Positions 15,878 through 25,948 of a DNA stretch of 64,000 nucleotides are shown in pieces. The notes beneath the pieces were generated by a model, which saw nothing but the letters and a program-made list of their open reading frames with translations, was not told the DNA's origin and did no database searches. How positions within the stretch are numbered: the first letter of the stretch is position 1; each line of letters begins with the position of its first letter. Position numbers and translations under genes: made by a program. Source of the DNA: Rhizobium brockwellii (GTDB lineage: Bacteria; Pseudomonadota; Alphaproteobacteria; Rhizobiales; Rhizobiaceae); NCBI RefSeq assembly GCF_000769405.2, contig NZ_CP053442.1:1-64000 (forward strand), given 5' to 3'.

Positions 15878-16438
15878 ATGTCTGCTCACAAACTGGTCGG
15901 CCTTGCGGGTAGCTTCAACCGCCCCTCGAAGACCTTTGCGCTTGTCGAAAACGTTGCCGGTCTCGCCGCTGAGAAATACGGCTTCGACAACACCATCTAC
16001 GATCTGACCGATGTCGGCCCCTCGCTTGGCCAGGCGCTGCGCCGTGACGATCTCGACAGTCGCGCCAGGGAAGTGATCGACGACATCGTCAATGCCGACG
16101 TACTTGTCATCGGCGCTCCGACCTACAAGGGCAGCTATCCCGGTCTCTTCAAGCACCTGATCGACCTAATCGATCCGCATGAACTGCGCGCCAAGCCGAT
16201 CGTCATCACCGCAACCGGCGGCGGCGACCGTCATGCGCTGATGGTCGAGCACCAGCTCCGCCCGCTCTTCGGTTTTTTCATGTCGCACACGCTGCCGACC
16301 GCGGTTTACGCGTCCGACCGCGACTTCACCGATTACCGCGTCTCATCCGATCCACTTTCCAAGCGAATCGGGGAAGTCATCGGCGAGCTCGAGGCGTTCT
16401 TTCCCAGCCGGAATCAGGCGCTGATCGCTGCCGAGTAA
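15878..16438 (+). CDS. msuE: NAD(P)H-dependent FMN reductase (MsuE-like)
   Basis: A 186-residue flavodoxin-fold reductase. It has the N-terminal VGLAGSFNRPSKTFALVENV phosphate-binding loop and VLVIGAPTYKGSYPGLFKHL characteristic of MsuE/SsuE reductases that deliver reduced FMN to partner monooxygenases. The frame opens at a TTG (15863), but ATG 15878 has GGAAGGA seven bases upstream. A clear terminator follows at 16459. Its most likely partner is the NtaA/SnaA/DszA-type monooxygenase at 19606-20964, which needs free reduced flavin. The exact symbol is by similarity. Confidence 0.87.
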   Translation: MSAHKLVGLAGSFNRPSKTFALVENVAGLAAEKYGFDNTIYDLTDVGPSLGQALRRDDLDSRAREVIDDIVNADVLVIGAPTYKGSYPGLFKHLIDLIDPHELRAKPIVITATGGGDRHALMVEHQLRPLFGFFMSHTLPTAVYASDRDFTDYRVSSDPLSKRIGEVIGELEAFFPSRNQALIAAE

Positions 16439-16458
16439 AGAGCGTCGGGATAAGCTTG

Positions 16459-16490
16459 AAACGGCGCCACGAAGGCGCCGTTTTCATTTT
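16459..16490 (+). terminator. Intrinsic terminator of the FMN reductase gene
   Basis: AAACGGCGCC (16459-16468) pairs with GGCGCCGTTT (16474-16483), a 10-bp perfect stem with a 5-nt loop, followed by TTTTCATTTTT. Confidence 0.9.
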
Positions 16491-16520
16491 TGGAGCATGC
16501 TCTCGAGCCCCAATTAATCC

Positions 16521-16541
16521 ATAAATTTGGTGGAAATTTAT
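16521..16541. promoter_or_regulatory. Perfect palindrome upstream of metQ, candidate operator
   Basis: ATAAATTT (16521-16528) and AAATTTAT (16534-16541) form a perfect 8-bp inverted repeat with a GGTGG spacer, 140 bp before the metQ-like start. Together with its AT-richness this suggests an operator or activator site. No SAM riboswitch motif was recognised in this leader. Confidence 0.4.
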
Positions 16542-16682
16542 CCTGCCGATATCGATGGCAGGGCAAGAGTTTTTCCGGGCCTTGCTCCACATCAGACATT
16601 CGTGCTTCGCTCGCGATCTGCGCATTTGCCATGATCGGCCCGCTCGGGGCGTTCGGCCTCTTTCAGTCAGACGGGATATACA

Positions 16683-17522
16683 ATGACCAAGAACAAAAAT
16701 CTTCACGGCTTCCACCTTTCGCGCCGGGCGGCTCTTGCCGCCGTCGCCATTTCCGCGGCCGCAGTCTTTTCCTTTGCCGCACCCGCGCCTTCCCATGCCG
16801 AGGATAAGTCGATCAAGGTCGGCATCATGGCCGGCGAGGAGGAGGATATTTGGCGCGTGGTCGCAAGCGAGGCGGGCAAGAAGGGTCTCAAGATCGAGAC
16901 CGTCATCTTCAACGACTACACCCAGCCGAATGAAGCGCTGGAGCGCGGCGAAGTCGATGCCAACGCCTTCCAGCACCAGCCCTATCTCGACAACCAGATC
17001 CAGCAGCACGGCTATCACATCGTTCGCGTCGGTTATACCGGGGTCTGGCCGATCGGCCTTTACACCAAGAAATACAAGTCCGTCGCCGAGATCCCGGAAG
17101 GTGCCGTCATCGGCGTGCCGAACGATCCCTCGAACGAAGGACGCGCACTGCGCGTTCTCCAGAGCGAAGGCCTGATCAAACTGAAGGACGGCACCGGTAT
17201 TCTCGCCACCGTCGCCGACGTCACCGACAATCCAAAGAAGATCGAGATCAAGGAACTCGACGCCGGCATCGTCGGCCGTTCGATCGACGATCTGGATGCC
17301 GGTATCGTCAACACCGACTGGGCGCTGAAGAGCGGTCTTTCGCCGGCCGAACGCATTGCCCAGGAGCCGATCGCTGATAATCCATACCGCAACTTCATCG
17401 CCGTCAAGGACGACAACAAGGATGCCGAATGGGTCAAGACGCTTGTGTCTTCTTATCAGAACGACACCGTCAAGGCCGAATTCGACAAGGTCTACAAGGG
17501 CACCGGTCTCAGCGCCTATTGA
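16683..17522 (+). CDS. metQ: MetQ/NlpA-family substrate-binding protein
   Basis: The periplasmic receptor of a methionine-type (MUT) ABC importer. Residues 1-40 contain a twin-arginine-like start (HLSRRAALAAVAISAA) and signal peptide cut at about SHAED; there is no lipobox cysteine, so it is likely soluble. The NlpA family pattern is clear: VGIMAGEEEDIWRVVASEAG, NDYTQPNEALERGEVDANAF, HQPYLDNQI, VGYTGVWPIGLYTKKYKSV, VPNDPSNEGRALRVLQSEGL. Length 279 is normal. metN and metI follow after a 274-bp repeat element. Because the neighbours are an FMN reductase and an organosulfur monooxygenase, the ligand may be another sulfur compound rather than methionine. Confidence 0.9.
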   Translation: MTKNKNLHGFHLSRRAALAAVAISAAAVFSFAAPAPSHAEDKSIKVGIMAGEEEDIWRVVASEAGKKGLKIETVIFNDYTQPNEALERGEVDANAFQHQPYLDNQIQQHGYHIVRVGYTGVWPIGLYTKKYKSVAEIPEGAVIGVPNDPSNEGRALRVLQSEGLIKLKDGTGILATVADVTDNPKKIEIKELDAGIVGRSIDDLDAGIVNTDWALKSGLSPAERIAQEPIADNPYRNFIAVKDDNKDAEWVKTLVSSYQNDTVKAEFDKVYKGTGLSAY

Positions 17523-17540
17523 TCCGAGGCAGGGCTGGGG

Positions 17541-17814
17541 TTAGAGCCTTTCCGGGTTAGATTGAAGCATTCTGTTGGCTCAAACGGAGTCGGATGGTCG
17601 ACCGGCCGGCGCGCGTCGTAGCCAAGCTCTACGGCCAAGCCGGCCGGTCGATCAGGCGGCCCGTTTCAGCCAACCCGAAGGGCCGGGCATCTTTGCGCCA
17701 GGGCAAAGGCGATCGGCTCGGACGTACCAAGAGGTATGCCCGTCGCCAATCGCCTTTGCCCTGACGAAAACCTGCTCCGGCAGAATGCTTCAATCTAACC
17801 CGGAAAGGCTCTAA
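17541..17814. repeat. 274-bp MITE-like element with 34-bp perfect terminal inverted repeats
   Basis: The first 34 bp (17541-17574, beginning TTAGAGCCTTTCCGGG) are the exact complement of the last 34 bp (17781-17814). Inside are two more palindromes. One pairs TTGGCT.CAAACGG (from 17575) with CCGTTT.CAGCCAA (to 17673) and TCGACCGGCCGG with CCGGCCGGTCGA. The other pairs GGGCAAAGGCGAT (near 17701) with ATCGCCTTTGCCC (to about 17761). The whole folds as a cloverleaf. It encodes no protein and sits between metQ and metN. It looks like a non-autonomous transposable element or rhizobial mosaic repeat. Confidence 0.85.
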
Positions 17815-17881
17815 GGCCTGCCGAAAGGCGGTCCGGGCGTTCTCTGCCCGGACCGCCTTCAGTGTTTGTAAGGAAAACCAC

Positions 17882-18970
17882 ATGAATTCCCTTGTTTCCA
17901 CCACGGCGATCGAGGCGCAGTCGCAAGCGGCGGCTTCCGAAGAGGTGGTGAGACTGACCGACTTGAAGCGACGGTTCGGAACCACTGCAGCCCTCGATGG
18001 CATTTCGCTGACGGTGAAGAGAGGCGAGATCCTCGGTATCATCGGCCGCAGCGGCGCCGGCAAATCGACGCTGATCCGCTGCCTGAACGGCCTGGAGCGC
18101 GCCGATAGCGGCGAGGTCCTCATCGAGGGCCGAGACATCACCGGACTTTCAGAACGGGACCTGCAGCCGCTGCGCCGCCGCATCGGCATGATCTTCCAGC
18201 ATTTCAATCTGCTTTCTGCCAAAACCGTCGAAGAAAACGTCGCGCTGCCGCTGAAGATCGAGGGTCTTGCAAAGAGCGAGCGCCTGAAACGGGCGCATGA
18301 GCTGCTCGAACTCGTCGGCCTTGCAGACAAGGCGAAGGCTTATCCCGTATCGCTATCCGGCGGCCAGAAGCAACGCGTCGGCATCGCCCGGGCGCTGGCG
18401 GCACGCCCGGCACTGCTGTTGTCCGACGAGGCGACATCGGCGCTCGATCCGGAAACGACCCGGTCGATCCTGGCATTGCTGAAGGACATCAACCGTAAGC
18501 TCGGACTGACCATTCTGCTGATCACCCACGAGATGGAAGTGGTCCGCGGCATTGCCGATCGCGTCGCGGTCATCGATGCCGGGCGGATCGTCGAGGAAGG
18601 GCAGGTCTGGTCGGTCTTCGCCAATCCGCAGGCTGAAATCACCGGGAGCCTGCTTTGCGGCATCCGCCCGCAGCTTCCTGAGCATATCGCCGGCCGGCTG
18701 TCAGCGACGGCGGGCAGCGAAGCGATCCTCAGCGTCGATCTCGCCGGGCCGCAGGCGCAGGGCGCGCTGTTTGCCGAACTCTCGGCAGCTTTGCCGCATT
18801 CCTTCCGCCTCGTCCATGGCGGCATCGACCATATCCAGAACCAGCCGGTGGCGCGGTTCTTCATCGCCGTTCCCGCACGCGACCCGGCGCTTGCCGGAAA
18901 GGTCGAACAATTCCTGACGGCCCGGTCCGCCCGGGTGGAGGTGCTTGGTTATGACACCGATCATGCTTGA
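17882..18970 (+). CDS. metN: MetN-type ABC transporter ATP-binding protein
   Basis: Cytoplasmic ATPase of the MetQNI-type importer, 362 residues. After a 20-residue leader the cassette has Walker A GRSGAGKST (about 58-66), Q-loop GMIFQHFNLLSAKTV, signature LSGGQKQRVGIARALA and Walker B LLLSDEATSALD followed by the H-loop LLITHEMEVV. A C-terminal ACT-like NIL domain (about 270-360) is present; in MetN this domain binds the substrate and mediates transinhibition. ATG 17882 follows AAGGAAA. metI overlaps its end by 20 bp. Confidence 0.92.
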   Translation: MNSLVSTTAIEAQSQAAASEEVVRLTDLKRRFGTTAALDGISLTVKRGEILGIIGRSGAGKSTLIRCLNGLERADSGEVLIEGRDITGLSERDLQPLRRRIGMIFQHFNLLSAKTVEENVALPLKIEGLAKSERLKRAHELLELVGLADKAKAYPVSLSGGQKQRVGIARALAARPALLLSDEATSALDPETTRSILALLKDINRKLGLTILLITHEMEVVRGIADRVAVIDAGRIVEEGQVWSVFANPQAEITGSLLCGIRPQLPEHIAGRLSATAGSEAILSVDLAGPQAQGALFAELSAALPHSFRLVHGGIDHIQNQPVARFFIAVPARDPALAGKVEQFLTARSARVEVLGYDTDHA

Positions 18971-19604
18971 ACTGCTTGTTCGCTCCCTTTGGGAGACGAT
19001 CCTGATGACCCTCGCCTCGGGAGTGATCTCGCTCGTCGCCGGCCTGCCGCTCGGCCTGGCACTGGTCGCGACGGCGCGCGGCGGCATCGCCGAAAGCCTG
19101 TGGATCAATCGCGTCCTCGGCGCAGTCATCAACGGCTTTCGTTCAGTGCCTTTCATCATCCTGCTGGTGGCGCTGATCCCGCTGACGCGGCTGATCGTCG
19201 GCACCGCGCTCGGCACCTGGGCGGCCATCGTGCCGCTCGCCATCGCCGCAACGCCCTATTACGCCCGTATCGCCGAAGTATCGCTGCGCGAGGTCGACCG
19301 CGGGTTGATCGACGCCGTGCGCGCCATGGGCGGCAACCGCTGGACGATCATCCGCGAGGTGCTGGTGCCTGAAGCGCTGCCAGGAATCGTCGCTGGTTTC
19401 ACCGTCACCCTGGTGACGCTGATCGGCGCCTCGGCCATGGCGGGCGCGATCGGCGCCGGCGGCCTCGGCGATCTCGCCATCCGCTACGGCTATCAGCGTT
19501 TCGAAACCAGCGTGATGATCGCGGTAGTGGCCGTCCTCATCGTGCTCGTCTGCGGCATCCAGTGGCTTGGCGACAAGCTGGTTGCCGGGCTGGACCACCG
19601 ATAA
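18951..19604 (+). CDS. metI: MetI-type ABC transporter permease
   Basis: A 217-residue inner-membrane permease with five hydrophobic segments, the MetI number, and the coupling motif EVDRGLIDAVRAMGGNRWTI (EAA loop). ATG 18951 is preferred to the TTG at 18945; it lies inside the end of metN, so the two are translationally coupled. It converges on the monooxygenase gene with a single base between the two stop codons, and no separate terminator is visible. Confidence 0.92.
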   Translation: MTPIMLELLVRSLWETILMTLASGVISLVAGLPLGLALVATARGGIAESLWINRVLGAVINGFRSVPFIILLVALIPLTRLIVGTALGTWAAIVPLAIAATPYYARIAEVSLREVDRGLIDAVRAMGGNRWTIIREVLVPEALPGIVAGFTVTLVTLIGASAMAGAIGAGGLGDLAIRYGYQRFETSVMIAVVAVLIVLVCGIQWLGDKLVAGLDHR

Positions 19605-19605
19605 A

Positions 19606-20964
19606 TCAACGCCGGAACTGGGCGGCGGGATGAGCAGCCGGCAACCTGCCGTTCCCGCCGCCGAAAAGCTTCTGCCGCAAGGGTCCTGCAGCATAGTCCG
19701 CCTTGAAGACGCCGCGCTCCTGCAGCACCGGCACGACCAGATTGACGAAATCGCGCAGGCTTTCCGGCGCCACTGTCCGCGACAGATTGAAGCCGTCGAT
19801 GTCACCCTCTTCGATCCATGTCGTGAGATGATCGGCGATCTGTTCGGGCGAGCCGACCACCGGTTTCATCCGGCTGCCGAGTATCGTCTGGTCGATGATC
19901 TCACGCAGCGTCACCGGCTTCGCCGCCTGTTTCGTAATGGCCGCAAGTGCGGATTGATTGGCATTGGTCGAGCTCTGGTCGATGACGTCGTCCAATCCAT
20001 ACTTCGAAAAATCGACACCTGTCGAAGCGGAATAATGCGCAAGCGAGGCCTCGACGCTCGCATGGCGGCGATAGTCCTCGAGCTTGTCCTGGGCTTCCTT
20101 CTCCGTCCGACCGACGACGACGGTGATCAGGCTCAGGATCTTCAATGCATCCGCGCCGCGGCCGAATTCCTCCGCCTTCGCCCGCAGCGCATCGACGGTC
20201 GGCTTGGCCGCCTTGGGATTCGGCCCGGCAATGAAGACGCATTCGGCGTGGCGGGCGGCAAAGTCCTGCCCGCGTGCCGAGGCGCCGGCCTGGAAGAGCA
20301 GGGGCGTGCGCTGCGGCGAGGGTTCTGAGAGATGGATGCCTTCCATCCGGTAATATTTGCCGTCGTGACGGACAGAGCGCACTCTGGAGGGGTCGGCATA
20401 GACACCGCCTGCCTTGTCGCGCACCACCGCATCGTCGTCCCAGCTGCCTTCCCAGAGCTTATAGAGAATTTCGAGATATTCTTCGGCTGCGTCGTAGCGC
20501 GCATCATGTTCCGGCAGCTTGTCGAAACCCATGCTGCGGGCGGCGCTGTCGAGATAACCGGTGACGATGTTCCATCCGATCCGTCCCTTGGTCAGGTGGT
20601 CGAGCGTCGACATGCGCCGCGCCAACAGGAAGGGTGGCTCGTAGGTAGTGTTGACGGTCACGCCAAAACCCAGATGTTTGGTGACATAGGCCATCGCCGA
20701 AACCGGGATCAGCGGATCATTGACCGGGATCTGCGCGCCCGCCTCGATCACCGGTGCCGGGCTGCCCTTGTAGACATCATAGACACCGACGATATCGGCC
20801 AGGAAGATGCCGTCCAGCTTGCCGCGTTCGGCGGTCTTGGCAAGCTCCGTCCAGTAGTCGAGATCGGTATAATGCGCTGAGCGGTCGCGCGGATGCGTCC
20901 ACAGGCCGTGGTTGATGTGCCCGACGCAGTTCATGTCGAAGGCATAGATCTGCATTGTCTTCAT
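19606..20964 (-). CDS. FMN-dependent monooxygenase (NtaA/SnaA/DszA/SoxA family)
   Basis: A flavin-dependent luciferase-like TIM-barrel monooxygenase of 452 residues. Landmarks include the N-terminal MQIYAFDMNCVGHINHGLWT, TELAKTAERGKLDGIFLAD, the ARRMSTLDHLTKGRIGWNIV block (flavin phosphate contact region in the family) and the late VVGSPEQIADHLTTW segment. Family members such as DszA, NtaA and SnaA use reduced FMN from a separate reductase to cleave C-S or C-N bonds. The MsuE-like reductase at 15878 is the likely partner. ATG 20964 is used (the frame is open from a TTG at 20997). Probable role: releasing sulfite from an organosulfur compound imported by the MetQNI-type system. Confidence 0.88.
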   Translation of the reverse strand: MKTMQIYAFDMNCVGHINHGLWTHPRDRSAHYTDLDYWTELAKTAERGKLDGIFLADIVGVYDVYKGSPAPVIEAGAQIPVNDPLIPVSAMAYVTKHLGFGVTVNTTYEPPFLLARRMSTLDHLTKGRIGWNIVTGYLDSAARSMGFDKLPEHDARYDAAEEYLEILYKLWEGSWDDDAVVRDKAGGVYADPSRVRSVRHDGKYYRMEGIHLSEPSPQRTPLLFQAGASARGQDFAARHAECVFIAGPNPKAAKPTVDALRAKAEEFGRGADALKILSLITVVVGRTEKEAQDKLEDYRRHASVEASLAHYSASTGVDFSKYGLDDVIDQSSTNANQSALAAITKQAAKPVTLREIIDQTILGSRMKPVVGSPEQIADHLTTWIEEGDIDGFNLSRTVAPESLRDFVNLVVPVLQERGVFKADYAAGPLRQKLFGGGNGRLPAAHPAAQFRR

Positions 20965-21022
20965 GAGGCGGTTCCCAAAGCCGGCAATAGAAATCAAGGA
21001 TTTGCCGCATTAATTATCCTGG

Positions 21023-21132
21023 AGCATGATGCCGAAAAGTGTGAGTGGTTTTCGGGCGACATCATGCTCTAACTATATAATATAGAACAGGATTCAGATT
21101 TTAGGCCGGCTCGGCCTAAAATCATCCTGTTC
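21023..21132. repeat. Compound palindromic repeat (two adjacent hairpins)
   Basis: Hairpin 1: AGCATGATG and CCGAAAA (21023-21038) pair with TTTTCGG (21049-21055) and CATCATGCT (21060-21068). Hairpin 2: GAACAGGAT (21085-21093) and GATTTTAGGCCG (21097-21108) pair with CGGCCTAAAATC (21112-21123) and ATCCTGTTC (21124-21132), a 21-bp stem with a 3-nt bulge and 3-nt loop. Between them lies CTATATAATATAG. This resembles the RIME-like intergenic mosaic elements of Rhizobium. It fills the gap between the monooxygenase and mutase genes and could separate their transcription. Confidence 0.75.
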
Positions 21133-21197
21133 GGGCTCTATCGCACGAGAGGCCGGTGAAATGGTAGGGTGGGGATGAAAAAAGCCGGAGGAACCGC

Positions 21198-23336
<2,139 letters not shown>

Positions 23337-23344
23337 GCTGCAAC

Positions 23345-23403
23345 AATTCCCGGAAAAGTACGACGCGGTTTTTTCGGAATCGCGTCAAACAAAAGGTTAG
23401 AGC
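23345..23403. repeat. Short palindromic repeat, copy A
   Basis: AATTCCCGGAAAAGTACGAC and the following GCGGTTTTTTCGGAATCGCG, ending in ACAAAAGGTTAGAGC, match the layout of a second copy at 44971-45037. The stop codon of the FAH-family gene on the minus strand (TTA at 23397-23399 read from the plus strand) lies inside the repeat. Confidence 0.6.
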
Positions 23404-24557
23404 AGGCCGCGCTTTGCGAGGTTGCTCATCAGCGCCGAAATGCCGAAGGTCCAGGGTGGGCATTCGGTGGAAAGCCGCACGGTGTTGATGAGCGCGCCAA
23501 GGCCTGCCGAGGAAATCTCGACGACATCGCCGATCTTGTGCGTAAAGCCTTGCTTCGGCGCGTCGCGGTCCTGCGTCGGCGCAAACAGCGTGCCGAGGAA
23601 AAGCATGAAACCGTCGGGATATTGATGATGGGCGCCGACCGTCTGCTTGACGAGATCGGTCGGATCGCGACTGATCTGCGACATCGAACTCTTGCCGTGC
23701 ATCACGAAGCCGTCCTGGCCTGACACCTTCAGGTCGAGTTCAGCCTTGCGTACATCATCGAGGCTGTAGCCGGCATCGAACAAGCGGATGAAAGGACCGA
23801 TGGAGCAGGAGGCGTTGTTATCCTTGGCCTTGCCGAGCAGCAGCGCCGAGCGGCCCTCGACGTCGCGCAGGTTGACGTCGTTGCCGAGCGTCGCGCCCGT
23901 GATTTCGCCGCGGCTGTTGACCGCGAGCACGATTTCCGGCTCGGGATTGTTCCAGGTCGAGATCGGATGCAGGCCGACATCCGCACCCCAGCCGACGGAG
24001 GAGAGCACCGGTGACTTGGTGAAGACTTCGGCGTCCGGCCCGATACCGACCTCAAGATATTGCGACCACATGCCTTCGTCGATCAGTGCCTGCTTGACTT
24101 TGGCAGCCTCCGGCGAACCGGCCTTCAGATTGGTGAGGCTGCCACCGATCAGCGTGCTGACGCGCTCGCGGATCGAGGCGGCACGCTCCGGACTGCCGGC
24201 CGCCTTCTCCTCGATGACGCGCTCGATCATCGACTGCGCAAAGGTGACGCCGCAGGCCTTCACTGCCTGAAGGTCGACGGGCGCCAGGAGATAGGGACGC
24301 GCTTCATCCGGCGTGCCGGTGCTGTTGGCGGCGATATCCTGCAACGAGCCGATCGCCTTGCCGCTCGCAGCGCGCACGAAACCAGCAGCGTCCTGTCGCT
24401 CGAGCAGCGCGCTCAGTGTCGGCGCCTCGCGCGAGGTGATGTCGACCAGCTCCTCCTCTCGAAGCGTCACGATGCTTGGCCCGGCAACCTCGGGATTCCA
24501 GGCGCGGCCGACAAAAAGACCATCCGAAGCGGCGGCATCGAGCAGAGGTTGAGACAT
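23397..24557 (-). CDS. Fumarylacetoacetate hydrolase (FAH) family protein
   Basis: A 386-residue member of the FAH superfamily, metal-dependent hydrolases/hydratases that cleave or dehydrate 2-keto acids. The C-terminal FAH fold is recognisable by GVGWGADVGL-type loop, NNPEPEIVLAVNSRGEITG (the metal-binding E-x-E region), GNDVNLRDVEGRSALLLGKA and KDNNASCSIGPFI. The N-terminal 100 residues are an extra domain. In sugar clusters such proteins can act as 2-keto-3-deoxy acid dehydratases. It is divergent from the Gfo/Idh/MocA operon at 24928, which supports a sugar-acid role. Its stop codon falls inside a palindromic repeat. Substrate not established. Confidence 0.82.
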   Translation of the reverse strand: MSQPLLDAAASDGLFVGRAWNPEVAGPSIVTLREEELVDITSREAPTLSALLERQDAAGFVRAASGKAIGSLQDIAANSTGTPDEARPYLLAPVDLQAVKACGVTFAQSMIERVIEEKAAGSPERAASIRERVSTLIGGSLTNLKAGSPEAAKVKQALIDEGMWSQYLEVGIGPDAEVFTKSPVLSSVGWGADVGLHPISTWNNPEPEIVLAVNSRGEITGATLGNDVNLRDVEGRSALLLGKAKDNNASCSIGPFIRLFDAGYSLDDVRKAELDLKVSGQDGFVMHGKSSMSQISRDPTDLVKQTVGAHHQYPDGFMLFLGTLFAPTQDRDAPKQGFTHKIGDVVEISSAGLGALINTVRLSTECPPWTFGISALMSNLAKRGLL

Positions 24558-24927
24558 GGTGATCTTCCGTCACAGGCGAGCGGGGAGCGCTCTTCAAAAC
24601 ATTGCGGGGTGTTGCCGCCCTCCACCCCGGCGGCGGCCGAAATCGATCACATTCACGGAGATGGGGCAAGATGCGTCGGGCAAAAAAAGACTTTCGCCCG
24701 ATCGGTTCAAGCCGTGGCCCGTTGTCGAAAGACCAAGCGTAAAAACCTACAAAATAACTATTTAGATACAAATTAGTCGTTATATTTCATATGTTTAATT
24801 TGCAACATGGTCGGTTTGCCCCCTCATCTCGCCTTGACAGGAGGCGGCTTTCGTTATCTGTTTTGCCCGACATGGAGGAGGCTGGCGTCACGCGGCCACA
24901 CGAAAATCCCAGGAGGATATTGCAGCG
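24558..24927. other. Divergent promoter region
   Basis: This 370-bp gap separates the FAH-family gene (minus) from the oxidoreductase operon (plus). It is AT-rich between about 24740 and 24800, a likely promoter and operator zone. A TTGACA at 24835-24840 is a good -35 for the plus-strand operon, but the -10 is not clear. No RNA gene recognised. Confidence 0.45.
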
Positions 24928-25938
24928 ATGTTGAGATTTGCCGTCGTCGGAATCGACCATGGGCACACATTCGATCACGTAAAGGGGTTGCTGGCCGCAG
25001 GCGGCGAGTTCGTCGGCTATTGCCCGCAGACCTCGGTGCCGGCACTGCGCGAGGCCTTCGAGAAGACCTATCCTGACGCGCCGCAGATCGACAGGCAAAA
25101 GCTGTTCGACGATCCGTCGATCGATGTCATCTGCATTTCCGCGATTCCGCGTGATCGTGCCGGGCTTGCCATCCGCGCAATGAGGTCGGGCAAGGACGTG
25201 ATGACCGACAAGCCGGGCGTGACGACCTTCGCCCAACTTGAGGACGTCAGGCGTACCGTTGCCGAGACCGGCAAGATCTTCTCGATCTGCTTTTCCGAGC
25301 GCCACTGCGTCCGCTCCGCCGTCAAGGCCGGCAAGCTCGTCGCCGAAGGCGCGATCGGCAAGGTGATCCAGACGCTCGGCGTCGGTCCACACCGGCTGCA
25401 ACTGCCGACCCGGCCGGACTGGTTCTTCGATCCCGAAGCCTTCGGCGGCATCATCGTCGATATCGCTTCACACCAGGTCGACCAGTTCCTGTTCTACACC
25501 GGCTCGACCACAGGCGAAGTCATCGCAAGCTCGATCGGCAATTTCGGCATGCCTGACAAGCCCGCCTTCGAAGATTTCGGCGAGGTGCTTCTGCGCTCCG
25601 ACAAGGCGGCGGGCTATGTCCGTGTCGACTGGTTCACGCCGGAGGCGCTGCCGACCTGGGGGGACGGGCGCCTGACCATCCTCGGCACCGAAGGCTACAT
25701 CGAACTGCGCAAATATATCGATATCGCCGGCCGGCCGGGCAAGGATCACCTCTTCCTGGTCAACGGCAAGGAAATGACCCATATCGATTGCAGCGGCGAA
25801 AAACTCGACTATTTCGACGCTTTCACCGCCGACGTCGGCAACCGCACACAGACGGCGATGACCCAGGATCACGTTTTTGAAGTCTGCCGCCTTTCGCTCG
25901 AAGCCCAGACGAAAGCCGCGCGCATCGGCGCTCGCTGA
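24928..25938 (+). CDS. Gfo/Idh/MocA-family oxidoreductase
   Basis: A 336-residue NAD(P)-dependent sugar or polyol dehydrogenase-like protein. The N-terminal Rossmann segment reads LRFAVVGIDHGHTFDHVKGL, a variant without the usual GxGxxG, followed by VICISAIPRDRAGLAIRAM and the catalytic-site-type DKPG (normally EKP). The C-terminal half has GGIIVDIASHQVDQFLFYTG, matching the conserved D/H region. ATG 24928 follows CAGGAGG. The gene is first in an operon with a second oxidoreductase 10 bp downstream and a VOC protein. The atypical nucleotide loop marks a distinct subfamily; cofactor unknown. Confidence 0.85.
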   Translation: MLRFAVVGIDHGHTFDHVKGLLAAGGEFVGYCPQTSVPALREAFEKTYPDAPQIDRQKLFDDPSIDVICISAIPRDRAGLAIRAMRSGKDVMTDKPGVTTFAQLEDVRRTVAETGKIFSICFSERHCVRSAVKAGKLVAEGAIGKVIQTLGVGPHRLQLPTRPDWFFDPEAFGGIIVDIASHQVDQFLFYTGSTTGEVIASSIGNFGMPDKPAFEDFGEVLLRSDKAAGYVRVDWFTPEALPTWGDGRLTILGTEGYIELRKYIDIAGRPGKDHLFLVNGKEMTHIDCSGEKLDYFDAFTADVGNRTQTAMTQDHVFEVCRLSLEAQTKAARIGAR

Positions 25939-25948
25939 GGAGGATATC

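Noticed and set aside
16491..16682. SAM riboswitch before the metQ-like gene
   Set aside because: I looked for SAM-I/SAM-II core motifs in the leader and did not find them; the palindrome is better treated as a DNA site.
20965..21197. Cobalamin riboswitch before methylmalonyl-CoA mutase
   Set aside because: The region is filled by two palindromic repeats and lacks the B12-box.
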